DNA of 64,000 bases, from positions 62,001 through 126,000 of the forward strand of contig CAVVZJ010000001.1 in NCBI GenBank assembly GCA_963752755.1, written 5' to 3'. The number at the start of each line of letters is the position of its first letter. Positions within the stretch are counted from its first letter, which is position 1. Both the position numbers and the translations under genes were made by a program. The notes below the pieces were generated by a model. The model searched no databases. It saw only the letters and a program-made list of their open reading frames with translations, and was not told where the DNA came from. This document shows, in pieces, positions 37,876 to 47,034 of this stretch. The DNA comes from CAVVZJ01 sp963752755 (GTDB lineage: Bacteria; Planctomycetota; Planctomycetia; Isosphaerales; Isosphaeraceae).

Positions 37876-39238
37876 ATGCCAGGGACCCTCCGCCTCCGCG
37901 TCGAGCAGGCTGTTTACGGCAGCTTCCCGTTCTGGGAGCGGGGCTATGCCATGCTGGCGCAATCACCCGGTTGCCGGCGCGAGTGGCTCGAAGGTTTCCA
38001 GGCCGCTTGCGAGCGGTTCGGGGAGCGACCGCGCGAAGTGGTCGCGGCGGGCGGGATGTTCGCGGTCCGGCTGGGGAAGGGGCCGTGGGCGGTCGTGGGC
38101 GTGAGCGAGGCGGGGAGCGACGACCGGGGGAGGCCGGGGGCGTTGGCGTTCCATGCATTGTTCGTCAGTCCACGCGATTACCGAAGGCTGGGCGGCTGGC
38201 CGTTCGGGCTGGCGCGGTTCCATCGGAGGGATTGGGACGCGGGAACACGGACGCTCGACGCGGCGACGCTGGAAGTCGAGGTCGAGGAGGTCGTGGCATC
38301 GACGGACCCGAGGGCGGAGCGGATCGCGGCGGCGCTGGTGAGGGGAAGGCGGGTCGCGGTCGCAGCGTCGGAGCCGATCGGGGAACTGGCGCGGGAGGTC
38401 TGGGGACGGTTGCCGGGGCGCGTTGAGGCGGGCGAGGTCGGTGGCGACCTGGGCCTTCGGAAACGGCAATCGGTTCGACCTCGTCGGCCTGCCGAGGCGG
38501 GCGAGGGTGGCGCTCGATGAGTCGTATCTCCGGCCCGAGGAATGGGATGTTGGGGAGTCGGTGTCGGCGGTCGAGCGGAGTCCGCAACAGACGGGGCGAC
38601 GCTGGGTGATCCTCGCGGGGGCGCTGGCCCTGACGATCGGCGTGGTGGGGGCCTGGTGGGCGGTCGTCTCGGGAGGGCCGAAGGCGGAGGACGTGAGCAC
38701 GTCCGAGGCGATGGCTGAGGTTGTGCTGGTTCCCCCGGATCGCGAACGCCACCGGGGCGATCCGCTCGACCGCGACCCGGAATGGCGGGCCCGGGTGGTT
38801 GCGGGCCTGGAGGAGCTGGCCGGGCGGTTCGGGGTCGGCGAGGCCGGGGGACCTGATCCGGCGGAACTGATGGAACGGATCGCCGGCCGACTGCGGTATC
38901 GGGGGCCGTTGCTGACGGTGGCCGAGCGGCAACGGCTCCGTTCGGAGCCGGGGGCCGGGCGGTCGCGGGCGCTGGCGTGGGATGAACAGATCCGGAGGTT
39001 TCTCCCCGACCGGCCGCTGCCGCCCGACTTCGACGGCGGCCCGCTCCGCTGGCAGCTTGAGACCCTGGCCTGGTCGTTCCACGTCGCGCTTGACCCCCGG
39101 CTCGCGGCGGCGGAGGTGCCGCATGCGCTGGGGCATGCTTTGGCCGTCGAGGGGTCGGTGAGACCGAATCCGCTGGCGGGTCGGTATCCGGCCCTGGCCG
39201 AGTACGCGCGGTTTCTTGAGCGGTTGCCGAAGCGTTGA
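37876..39238 (+). CDS. GAP1-N2-like protein with TM helix, one frame break
   Basis: Starts MPGTLRLRVEQAVYGSFPFW. The N-terminal 110 residues (QAVYGSFPFWERGYAMLAQS, ERFGERP, then GALAFHALFVSPRDYRRLGG) fit my memory of the GTPase-associated protein 1 N-terminal domain (GAP1-N2). Near 38420 homology passes to another frame: RARSVATWAFGNGNRFDLV. A TM helix (WVILAGALALTIGVVGAWW) and a helical soluble tail follow to the stop at 39238. Total about 454 codons. The close spacing behind the GTPase gene fits a physical partnership. The function in such systems is thought to be regulation of a defence or conflict response; here that is inference. Confidence 0.7.
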
Positions 39239-39297
39239 TGAATTTGGGACGGAGAGGGACCTGGCACGTCAGGTCTGCCGACGGCTACAATCAGCCC

Positions 39298-39801
39298 ATG
39301 CACGCCCGATGCTCCCGCTCGCCGTTCCTCCTCGCCCTGGCCTGGCTGGTCCTGTCTGGCTGCGCCGGCGGGGAAGACGTGACGCCGAGGTCGCTCGAAC
39401 GTGCCCGGCAGACCTGGAAGCGGTCGCGGATCGAGGATTACGACCTGGAGTGGACCAGCACGGGCGCCCGGAGCGGTCATTACCTCGTCACCGTCCGCGA
39501 CGGCCGGGTCCGCGAGGTCCGACTGGTCCGGCCGGATGGCGAGCAGGTCGTGGCTCACCCGGGCGACCCGAGTTACTACGGCGTTGAGGGGCTCTTCCGC
39601 ATCCTCCGGGAAGAAGCCGACCAGCTCCTGGAAGAGCGGCCGTTCAACATGCCGAAGGAGTCGAAGGTTCTCCTGAAGTTCACTCCCGACCCAAAGCTCG
39701 GCTATCCGCGGAGCTATCGGCGCGACGTGGTCGGGAGCCGGGAGGGACTGGCGATCGACGTGCTGAGGCTGGAGCCGGTGCCGGCCGATGCGGCGCATTG
39801 A
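39298..39801 (+). CDS. DUF6174-like lipoprotein
   Basis: A 167-residue lipoprotein with leader FLLALAWLVLSGC and the lipobox Cys at about residue 22. The mature part has WKRSRIEDYDLEWTSTG, then HYLVTVRDGRVREVRLV, the pattern of the DUF6174 family of small exported proteins of unknown role. The ATG at 39298 places the leader at the very N-terminus. It lies 59 bp after the GAP1-like gene on the same strand, so it could be read with it. Confidence 0.7.
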   Translation: MHARCSRSPFLLALAWLVLSGCAGGEDVTPRSLERARQTWKRSRIEDYDLEWTSTGARSGHYLVTVRDGRVREVRLVRPDGEQVVAHPGDPSYYGVEGLFRILREEADQLLEERPFNMPKESKVLLKFTPDPKLGYPRSYRRDVVGSREGLAIDVLRLEPVPADAAH

Positions 39802-39918
39802 TTCCGCGAAATGGGTTCGGTGTTGTAGAATGAGGGTGTCGCCGCGACGGGTTCCGGTCGCCCGTCCGGCATAGCGGCATGTCCGGATGACCGTCCACGC
39901 CGGGAGCCCCGACGCGCC

Positions 39919-40692
39919 GTGAGCCAGAGTATTCGCCAGGATCGCGAGTGGAGCCGCCATGCGGCGCACTACGACGACGTCTTCCTCGACCCGTTCCGCC
40001 CCGGGGTCGAGAACCCGATTCTGGAAGCCCTCGATGTGATCCCGGAGCCGGGGTCGAAGGCCGTGGCCGACCTTGGTTGCGGCACCGGCCCGCTCCTGCC
40101 GCACCTCGTCGGCCGGTTCGGGCGGGTGGTGGCCCTCGACTTCGCCCCTGGCATGATCAGGCGGGCGAAGGAGCGGCTGGGGGACGCGGCCCGGAAGGTC
40201 GAGTTCCTCACCCGGCCGATGCACCAGCTCGATGGGCTGACGGGCACGCTGGACGTCGCCGCCGCGATCAACTCGCTCGTGATGCCCGACACCCGCGAGA
40301 TCGACCAGACCTTGCAAGCGATCCACGCCACGCTCAAGCCCGGTGGCGTGTTCCTCGGCGTGGTGCCGTCGATCGACGCGATCCACTACAGCACGATGCT
40401 CCTGATGGACCGCGAGCTGGACGCCCGCCAGGACCCTGAGGAGGCTGAGCGGCTGGCCGCCTACCACGCCGAACACCACTTCTTCGACTTCGCCTTCGGC
40501 CGGTTTGCGTTCCAGGGGCTCAGACAGAAGTTCTGGCAGCCGTTCGAGATCGAATACCGCTTGCACAAGGCGGGCTTCCATTCGGTGACGCTCGCCAAGC
40601 TGCTCTATCCCTGGGACGACGACATTGCCGGCGGCGCGGCGTTCGCCGATCAGCCGCCGAGCTGGGACTGGACCTTCACGGCCCGCCCTTGA
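39919..40692 (+). CDS. SAM-dependent methyltransferase
   Basis: Class I Rossmann-fold methyltransferase, 257 residues. Motif I is VADLGCGTGPLLPHL (about residues 49-63), the acidic end of strand 2 is VVALDFAPGMI, and motif IV-like sequence is LDVAAAINSLVM; LKPGGVFLGVVPS is the usual post-motif strand. The substrate is unknown. The start is GTG (39919), with no ATG before motif I that fits better. The frame is intact. It is 18 bp ahead of the next small gene. Confidence 0.85.
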   Translation: MSQSIRQDREWSRHAAHYDDVFLDPFRPGVENPILEALDVIPEPGSKAVADLGCGTGPLLPHLVGRFGRVVALDFAPGMIRRAKERLGDAARKVEFLTRPMHQLDGLTGTLDVAAAINSLVMPDTREIDQTLQAIHATLKPGGVFLGVVPSIDAIHYSTMLLMDRELDARQDPEEAERLAAYHAEHHFFDFAFGRFAFQGLRQKFWQPFEIEYRLHKAGFHSVTLAKLLYPWDDDIAGGAAFADQPPSWDWTFTARP

Positions 40693-40710
40693 CCCGAGGG
40701 GACCCCCGCG

Positions 40711-41010
40711 ATGGCCAAGCACCCGAGGCTGCCGACCGAGCAAGACGCGTCGATGAAGGCCCACAAGGCCCAGCTCTTCGAGGTCGATGAGACGGTCGGC
40801 TCGACGGAGCCGGGCAAGCCGTTCCGCCGCTACCTGGGCGAGACGCCCGCGGCGCCGTTGCCGATGTGGATGAAGGCGTCGCTCTGGGCGGCTGGCGTCG
40901 TCGTGGGTCTGCTCCTGATCCTGGCCTTGCTCCGGATGAACCGCCCCCGCAAGCCGCCCGCCCCGGCGGCCGACCGGGGTCGGCCTGTCGCCGCGGTGTT
41001 GCGGGTCTGA
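40711..41010 (+). CDS. Small single-TM protein
   Basis: A 99-residue protein with a polar N-terminus (AKHPRLPTEQDASMKAHKAQ), one TM helix (WMKASLWAAGVVVGLLLILALL, about residues 53-74) and a Pro/Arg-rich tail. Topology is likely N-in or N-out with a short tail. It starts 18 bp after the methyltransferase stop, so the two probably share a transcript. The role is unknown. Confidence 0.65.
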   Translation: MAKHPRLPTEQDASMKAHKAQLFEVDETVGSTEPGKPFRRYLGETPAAPLPMWMKASLWAAGVVVGLLLILALLRMNRPRKPPAPAADRGRPVAAVLRV

Positions 41011-41114
41011 CGCGGTCGGCACCAGGAGTCTCTGGGCGTCTCCAGTACCTGGCAACACGTCTGTTGTCCGGAGCCCCGCTGCGCGCTGCGCTCGGCGGAG
41101 GCTTCAGGATGGGC

Positions 41115-41203
41115 GGAACTCCTTGCGTCATCAGGTGTTTGAGCGGCCGGCTTGTTGGCTTCGTTTTGCGTTTTCGACGGCGGTCGCCCACGCGATTTCG
41201 GTT
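41115..41203 (+). repeat. Dispersed repeat family R1, core copy 3
   Basis: Third core copy: GGAACTCCTTG at its start as in copy 1, then GTTGGCTTCGTTTTGCG and TTTTCGA, ending GATTTCGGTT as in copy 2. Confidence 0.72.
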
Positions 41204-41397
41204 GCTCTGAGAATCGTCGGTGGTCGATGCCTGCAAGCCACCATTTTCCTCGGTCCGGTTGCCGCGAAGCGGCCTGACGGCTCGTTTCGCGCTGGGGGCC
41301 TCGCTCCGCTGGCTCGGATGGTGTGTTGTCGAGGACGCGACGCGGCCGACGATGACAACGCCTGCGCACTGCGCACTTCGGAAGCTCGGATGCGGGT

Positions 41398-41487
41398 GGA
41401 ACTCGTTGCATCATGGATAGTTGGAACGAGCGAAGGGTTGGCTTCGTTTTGCGTTTTCGAGGGGCGTCGCTGACGGATTCCCGGTTC
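41398..41487 (+). repeat. Dispersed repeat family R1, core copy 4
   Basis: Fourth core copy: GGAACTCGTTG, GGTTGGCTTCGTTTTGCG, TTTTCGAGGGG and GGATTCCCGGTTC. It lies about 195 bp after copy 3 in the same orientation. Confidence 0.75.
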
Positions 41488-41569
41488 GTTCGCAGCGGGG
41501 CAGAGAGCGACTCACACAGGAAGATGGTTCACCGCGGAGGCCCATGGGAAGGCTGGGGATGATCCCGAG

Positions 41570-41686
41570 TTGTCAAAGCCCACTCGGCGACGTTCCGTCG
41601 TCGCGGGGACCGGCGCGCACCACGGGCGCGGCCGTTCGTTCCTCAAAAGCGTTGTGATCGATGCGGAAAACCGGCGGGAATTCTCC
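41570..41686 (+). repeat. R1 tail segment, copy 2
   Basis: Counterpart of 7250-7363: TTGTCAAAG, CCTCAAAAGC, GTGATCGATG and CGGCGGGAATT in the same order and similar spacing. Confidence 0.65.
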
Positions 41687-42041
41687 CGACCACACGAGCC
41701 TGGCCGTCGTGGTCGTGACGACCCGATCCCGGCCAGATCGATGCCGTGCAGGCGAGGACGGGGGGTTGGAGGAGAGTCCAGGCGGCCACATGTTGGTGGA
41801 AAAATGGGCCGCAGCGTGTCCGCTCCACCCGGGGATCGTTCCCAGGTGATTAGCCGGTTGGAATTCCAGGTCTTCGGGGCAGGAGTCGTATCAACGCTTG
41901 TCCAGTACCACGCCTTGAAGACCTGCACTACCCGTCGCGCAGGCGGTGGTGTGAACCCCGCCCGAAGCGCTGGGGACAGATCGTGACGATGCATTTTTGT
42001 TGCCGGTGATTTTCCTTTGTCGCGTTCGAGGAGATGGGCTC

Positions 42042-42773
42042 ATGAAGCGTGCATCCTTGAGGGTGGAAATGGTGATCGTGATCGCGGCGTCGGCGATGCT
42101 TGCCGCGGCAGGGCCAGTCCGCGCGGAGTACAACGTCTTCTCGGGGGATCGAACCGTCCAGGGGCAGGCCGAGGTGACGGGCTTTTCCAATGGCGATCAC
42201 TACGAACGAGTCTTCACGACAGGTTCGTATTCCCAGACCTTCACCGGCTCCTCCGGGGACGCTTCCGATGCCGTCAACTACTTCGTGAGCCTCACGTCCA
42301 ACATCCCGACCAACGGCGACCCGATCACTGCAACCGCCTCGTGGACCCAGGACTGGGACCTGTCCACCAAGTCCGGACAGGTCGGCGGTGGGGTCCTGCA
42401 TCGTGCCTATCTGAACGTGACCTCCCCGACAAACTTCGAAATCAGCGGCACGATTACCAATGGCAATGTGTACATGTGGGATTCGAGCTACCAAAACGTT
42501 TTCACTCCCGTCGGAGACTACTCCGGGATCACCCAGAATGTGCTCATCACCGGGACACTGAGCACCGGCACCTATACCTTGTTCTGGGACAGTGCGATCG
42601 GCGGCGGTGCTTCGGGGAGCGGGCATCGCGAGGGCGGGTTTGACCTGACGTTCCGGGAAGTCAGCGTGAACGCCGTGCCGGAACCCCCCAGCCTCGCCTT
42701 GGTCGGCGTGGCCTCCGCCCTCGCGGCCGGTTACATCCGCTGGTGGCGGCATTGGCTGAGGCTGGTGGCTTGA
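42042..42773 (+). CDS. PEP-CTERM sorting-domain protein
   Basis: A 243-residue exported protein. The signal peptide VIVIAASAMLAAAGPVRA follows the ATG at 42042. The mature region is Ser/Thr/Gly-rich with a beta pattern. The C-terminal anchor is VPEPPSLALVGVASALAAG, followed by RWWRHWLRL. An exosortase elsewhere in the genome would process it. The gene is followed by a PEP-CTERM-related gene split by ISAs1. Confidence 0.85.
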   Translation: MKRASLRVEMVIVIAASAMLAAAGPVRAEYNVFSGDRTVQGQAEVTGFSNGDHYERVFTTGSYSQTFTGSSGDASDAVNYFVSLTSNIPTNGDPITATASWTQDWDLSTKSGQVGGGVLHRAYLNVTSPTNFEISGTITNGNVYMWDSSYQNVFTPVGDYSGITQNVLITGTLSTGTYTLFWDSAIGGGASGSGHREGGFDLTFREVSVNAVPEPPSLALVGVASALAAGYIRWWRHWLRLVA

Positions 42774-43465
42774 GGGATTGAATCCGGATTGACCACGGTG
42801 GCGCCCCGGGCCAAGCCCCGAGGCGTTGTCTCGGAAGCTTTCGCCGGTTTGCAGCCGGAACGACGTGTCCTTGGGGCCACCCGCACTTCGACGCGGGTGG
42901 CCCGAACACGACTGCGCGTTCGAACGCCGCAGGCACGGGCGGCTTCAAGGATGGCATGGCTGGTGAGGGAAGGCCAAGCGTCACTCGGGTCCGCTTGTCG
43001 CTGCGCGAGCCGGACACGCAGATGTGTCCGGGCTAACCGCTGAGGTCGAGGACGACCCCAGCTCCCCGTCCGCCTGGCCACCCAACGACCTGGATCCGTT
43101 TTCCTCGGGCGAGAGACACGGAGCCGGCGTCCAATCATGACGTGAGGCCGCGGGCCACCGGTCCTTCACCGGTGGCCCGCGGCCTCACGCTTGGGATCGT
43201 GATCTGCCCTCGGGACGTCAGGTCCCAAACTCGGGGCGGCCGGGGCCGCTCGGAGACACGCTCTGCCCCTGCCACGCGTCCGACGCCCCAATCTGGTGAT
43301 ATTCGGTATCGGGCTTGCAGGTCGTTCCGGGTGCCTCCGGCCAGTCCGCGAGGTCGGTGGAGGCGCTCCTCGATCGACCGTAACTCGGCAAGTCGGACGA
43401 TGCGTGGTCCGAACCAGCCCGCGCGCGGTGGGCCCGCGCGGGGTTTCGTGGGAAGGGGATCGATC
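42774..43465. other. Intergenic region with a duplicated terminator-type block
   Basis: About 690 bp. The part from 43093 to about 43250, including the perfect hairpin 43141-43189, is a diverged copy of 47600-47745 at the 3' end of fliA. The rest shows nothing coding. A partial copy of the GACGACCCCAGC repeat arm lies near 43045-43060. Confidence 0.6.
43141..43189. terminator. Perfect 21-bp hairpin, copy of the fliA-end hairpin
   Basis: The arms begin CGTGAGGCCGCGGGCC and pair perfectly over 21 bases around TCCTTCA. The same stem with small changes is at 47642-47692. It stands about 370 bp after the upstream PEP-CTERM gene, so a terminator role for that gene is doubtful. Confidence 0.5.
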
Positions 43466-43996
43466 ATGGGCAAGTGCTTCATTGCCTGGGTCCTGGCCCT
43501 CCTCGGCGGCTTCGCCCACTCGGCGCCGGCCCGGGCCGAGTATTTCGAGTGGAATGGCCCCTGGCAGTCGAGCGTCTCTCAGGACGGCAACGGCAGCGGG
43601 TCCGGCCTCTTCACCCCCGCCCCCGATCGGACGTGGGAGGGCGGGGCGACGGGCAGCGTGACGGCGTTCGCCAACGGCGCGCAGGGCTTCCAGAGCACGA
43701 GCATCGATTTCACCCGGTCCTTCACGCTGTCGGGCTCGCCTCAGGGGTGGTCCGTCGATCTCGTCACGCTGCTGGACGGATCGCTGTCCGTCCGCCGGTA
43801 CGGGTCCGCGACACTCTACTCAGCCGTCGGCATCGTGGGGCAGTTCGATGTCCCCAACAGCCGGTCTGCCTCCCGGGAAAACCTCCGCGTCTCGACGACC
43901 CAGAGGGGGAGGTACTTGCTGCCGGATGGCCGGTACGGGGTGAGGGGAGAATTCCTGGCGGACGTCGTGGCGCAGGGCCGCCGCATCAAGATAGCG

Positions 43997-45211
43997 ATCT
44001 GACGTAGCTTGGAGGAAGTTCGTCGGCGTACAACGGGGGCTCACCACGAGTGTCATCTCCCGACCCCGATGGACGCGATCATGCCCAGCGACGGACCCGC
44101 CGCCTTCCACGACCACTTCCGAGACCTCACCGATCCCCGCGTCGAGCGGACCCGCAAGCACCCCCTGATCAACATCGCCTTCATCGCCGTCTGCGGCGTC
44201 CTCTCCGGGGCCGACTCCTTCGCCGCCATCCACGAGTTCGGCATCGACCGCCGGACCTGGCTGGCCCGCGTCCTCGACCTCAGCCCCGGCATCCCCTCCG
44301 AGGACACCATCCGCCGCGTCCTGGCCCGGCTCGACCCGGCGGCCTTCGAGAAGGCCCTGTTGGGTTGGATGCAGGCCGTGCAGGAGGTCACCGCCAAGCG
44401 GTTGGTCGCCATCGACGGCAAGACCTTGGGGGGCTCCTACAACCGGCAGGACGGCAAGGCGGCGATCCACATGGTCTCGGCCTGGGCGACCGAGAACAAG
44501 CTGTCGCTGGGCCAGGTGGTCGTGGACGAGAAGTCCAACGAGATCACGGCGATCCCCGAGTTACTGGGGTTGCTGGAACTCTCCGGAGCGGTGGTGACGA
44601 TCGACGCCATGGGCTGCCAGAAGGCGATCGCTGCGAAGGTTCGGGAACGCGGCGGCGACGACGTGTTGGCCGTCAAGGAGAACCAGCCGACGCTCTAGGC
44701 TCAGGTCCGCGAGGCCATCGACGAGGGCCTGGAGCAGGATGCCGAGCGGATCGATGAGCATCGGACCGACGAGAAGGGGCACGGTCGTCGGGAGGTCCGC
44801 ACCTCTGCGGTCTTCCCAGCCCCGGAGGGGGTCGATCCGGAGGGCCTGTGGCAGGACCTGTGTGCCGTGGGCGTGACGTTCTCGGAGCCAACGGATTCCC
44901 GGGGGCGAACCAGCCTGGAGGGGCGGTACTACATCCTGAGCCGGGGGTTGTCGGCGAAGGAGTTCGCCGAGGCCGTGCGGGGCCATTGGAGTATCGAGAA
45001 TCAACTGCATTGGCAACTGGATGTGAGCTTCCGGGAGGATGAGTCTCGGGTGCGAACGGGCCACGCGGCGGCGAACTTGAGTGTGATCCGGCGGTTCGCC
45101 CTTGGTTTACTGAAGCGTGAGAGCGGGTGCCGACGTGGGATCGGGACCAAGCGGCTGAAGGGTGCCTTGAGTGAGGAGTACCGGGAGAAAGTCCTGTTCA
45201 AGACATGAGAT
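43997..45211 (+). mobile_element. ISAs1-family insertion sequence, about 1215 bp
   Basis: Carries one ISAs1-type transposase. The best ends are at ATCTGACGT (43997) and ACATGAGAT (45211), which are weak inverted repeats. The flanks are a 9-bp near-duplication, AAGATAGCG (43988-43996) and AAGATGCCG (45212-45220), 7 of 9 matching. The length fits the family. The ends are less certain than for the other IS elements in the window. Confidence 0.7.
44081..45208 (+). pseudogene. ISAs1-family transposase with an in-frame amber codon
   Basis: Reads MPSDGPAAFHDHFRDLTDPR and ends KGALSEEYREKVLFKT, full length for the family (~375 codons). The DDE residues lie in KRLVAIDGKTLGGSY, VVTIDAMGCQKAI and GHWSIENQLHWQLDVSF. 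A single TAG at 44696-44698 interrupts an otherwise open frame, after DDVLAVKENQPTL. There are no frame changes, unlike the other transposases here. An ATG at 44069 is an alternative start. Confidence 0.85.
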
Positions 45212-45409
45212 AAGATGCCGTTTCCCTGCGTCGTGGCGGTCGCCCCCGATCCGGGCCAGGGCGGTGGCGCACAGGGGACGTTATCCATCAGCCTGGAGGC
45301 GACTTCCCTGTCGGTCCCCGAACCCGGTGCGGCCGTCCTGGCGGCGATCGGGTCAACCGGGCTGATGCTGGTGGCTGCGTCCCGGCGATGGCGGCGTCCG
45401 CGGGCGGGT

Positions 45410-45485
45410 GGCTGGGGTCGTCCGCGACCCCAGTCCCTCCGGCGCGGGGTCGGGGGCCGGACCGGGGTCGCGGACGACCCCAGCC
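45410..45485. repeat. Perfect 22-bp inverted repeat
   Basis: The arms 45410-45431 and 45464-45485 are exact reverse complements (GGCTGGGGTCGTCC opens the left arm) around a 32-base loop. It lies in the tail of the split PEP-CTERM gene and probably marks its true 3' end or a terminator. Confidence 0.75.
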
Positions 45486-45526
45486 ATCCCGCCGAGGAGT
45501 CCAGTTTCCCGGGGAGCCGCTCGTAG

Positions 45527-45978
45527 CTACGCTTCCCAGACACCAGGACGTGTCCGTGCCACCCACGAGTTATCAGACGGCCTCACGAGGACGTGTCCGT
45601 GCTACCGGCCGACGCATGAACATGCCCACGAAGGCGTGGGCATGCCACTCGTCCAAGAAGTCGTGGACATACCAGCCCGCCACGAAGACGTGGGGATGCC
45701 ATCCAGATTCGGGCATGCCACCCGTCCCGAACGGTTTTCGGGCGTCCGGAACGGTGTGGAGAATCCCGACTGCCCAGACGCACAAGACCGACCGGCGGGG
45801 CAACTCTCTTGTATCAAAAAGATTATTACAAAAACTTTTCCGAATTCGACGTCTCCTCGGATCGGGTGGCATGCCCACGTCTCCGTGGGCATGGTCATGT
45901 TCCGGTGGCTGACTCACATGCCACGAAGACGTGGGCATGCCACCCGGCCAAGAAGTCGTGGACATGCCAGCCCGCTCT
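45527..45978. other. Intergenic region packed with palindromic repeat family P
   Basis: About 450 bp. At least four P units (45622-45648, 45681-45703, 45864-45893, 45918-45945) are present, two of them followed by CCAAGAAGTCGTGGACAT and CCAGCCCG. Between them is an AT-rich stretch (about 45810-45845) lacking a gene. Confidence 0.75.
45622..45945. repeat. Palindromic repeat family P, cluster of four units
   Basis: Units share CATGCCCACG ... CGTGGGCATGCCAC with small changes in the turn (AAG, CTC). Two are in one orientation and the others give the complement. Each unit can form a hairpin. They match the pair at 20444-20525. Confidence 0.8.
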
Positions 45979-46893
45979 TCAGGGGACCTCGGGGATGTGG
46001 TAGGAGGCGACGACCACCGTCACGTTGTCCCGACCCCCGCCTTCCAGGGCGAGCTCGATCAGGGCTTGGCAGATCTCGTCGGAGGAGGACTCGCGATTGA
46101 GCGCAGTGGCGATGGTTGCGTCATCGACCATCTCGGTCAGGCCGTCGGAGCAGAGCAGCAATCGGTCGCCGTCGGTCAGCCAGAACCGCTCGATGTCCGG
46201 CTCGCTGCCGGTCCCCCGGATGCCGATCGCGTGGGTCAGGACGTGGCGGAACCGGGCGGAGATGTCCCGTTCATCGACCTCGCCGGAGTCGGCCATCTGC
46301 CGGGCCAGGGTGTGGTCGCGGGTCAACCTGTGCAGCTCGCCCTGGCGGACGAGATAAACCGGCGAGTCGCCGACGTGGGCAACCATTAGGTCGGCGCCGA
46401 AGCTGACCACCATCGTCAGCGTCGTCCCCATGCCCCGCAGGGCCGGCTGGTTCCTCGACTCCTCGACGACCGCCTCGTTCACGTCGTGGAAGCGCTGGGC
46501 GGCCCGGTCGATAACGTCGGTCACCCAGGGCTCATCGTGGCTGAGGATCCAGTCGGGCGTCTCCATCACGAGCTTGAGGAAGAGGGTGATGGCCATCCGG
46601 CTGGCGATCTCGCCGCCCGCCATGCCGCCCATGCCGTCGGCCACGACCATGCCGTAGCCGGTTTCGCCGAAGTCGCTCGGCACTTGGCCGTCCGGCAGGC
46701 TGGTCATCATCGTCTGGAGGAATCGGCCGAACCGGGCGACCAGGAAGTTGTCCTCGTTGTTCGGCCGGACCAGCCCCTTGTGCGAGTGCGCCGCGATATC
46801 GACCCGGACCGTGGCGGAGAGCGGTTTCGGGGGCGACTCCTCGCGAGTCACCGGGAGATAGTCGGCCGTGTCTGAAAGCGGATCGTGCTGCAT
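45979..46893 (-). CDS. PP2C-type protein phosphatase
   Basis: A 304-residue metal-dependent Ser/Thr phosphatase, the usual counterpart of Hanks-type kinases. Motifs in order: GLVRPNNEDNFLV (first metal Asp), VVADGMGGMAGGE (second metal Asp), GMGTTLTMVV, VAHVGDSPVYLVRQGEL, LLLCSDGLTEMV and GRDNVTVVV. It is cytoplasmic, with no TM segment. The ATG at 46893 (MQHDPLSDTADY) is preceded by GGGAGCC. The frame is intact. It likely reverses phosphorylation by kinases such as those at 9250-13037 and 60909-64000, by analogy. Confidence 0.93.
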   Translation of the reverse strand: MQHDPLSDTADYLPVTREESPPKPLSATVRVDIAAHSHKGLVRPNNEDNFLVARFGRFLQTMMTSLPDGQVPSDFGETGYGMVVADGMGGMAGGEIASRMAITLFLKLVMETPDWILSHDEPWVTDVIDRAAQRFHDVNEAVVEESRNQPALRGMGTTLTMVVSFGADLMVAHVGDSPVYLVRQGELHRLTRDHTLARQMADSGEVDERDISARFRHVLTHAIGIRGTGSEPDIERFWLTDGDRLLLCSDGLTEMVDDATIATALNRESSSDEICQALIELALEGGGRDNVTVVVASYHIPEVP

Positions 46894-47034
46894 CGGTTGG
46901 CTCCCAGGATGGAGTTCACCCGCAAGCGCGAGTGCAGCCAGGATCGGGCGGCCGACACAGTCACCGGGCCACTCGCTGGCCGCACCGTTCAAGCTGGAGT
47001 TCGAGGGAAGGAGTGCGAACCCGGCTACCTGTCG

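Larger units (their letters stand above)
41011..42041. other. Gene-poor region holding the second copy of repeat block R1
   Basis: About 1 kb. R1 core copies 3 and 4 (41115-41203, 41398-41487) and R1 tail copy 2 (41570-41686) repeat the order seen at 6841-7363. From 41690 to 42041 no repeat or gene was recognised. A GAGGAG precedes the next gene. Confidence 0.65.
43466..45526 (+). pseudogene. PEP-CTERM protein gene split by an ISAs1-family element
   Basis: The 5' part (ATG 43466, signal peptide AWVLALLGGFAHSAPARA, then beta-rich sequence ending VVAQGRRIK) stops inside the IS end. The 3' part after 45211 reads in the matching frame FPCVVAVAPDPGQGG and then the PEP-CTERM tail VPEPGAAVLAAIGSTGLML and RRWRRPR. 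Removing the IS and one 9-bp duplication restores one frame. The native stop may be earlier than 45526, because the tail runs on into a hairpin repeat. As sequenced the anchor is lost. Confidence 0.8.

Noticed and set aside
37963..41058. Minus-strand open frame of 1031 codons
   Set aside because: It runs antisense across the GAP1-like, lipoprotein and methyltransferase genes, which have clear motifs on the plus strand. Its product is Arg/Pro-rich noise.
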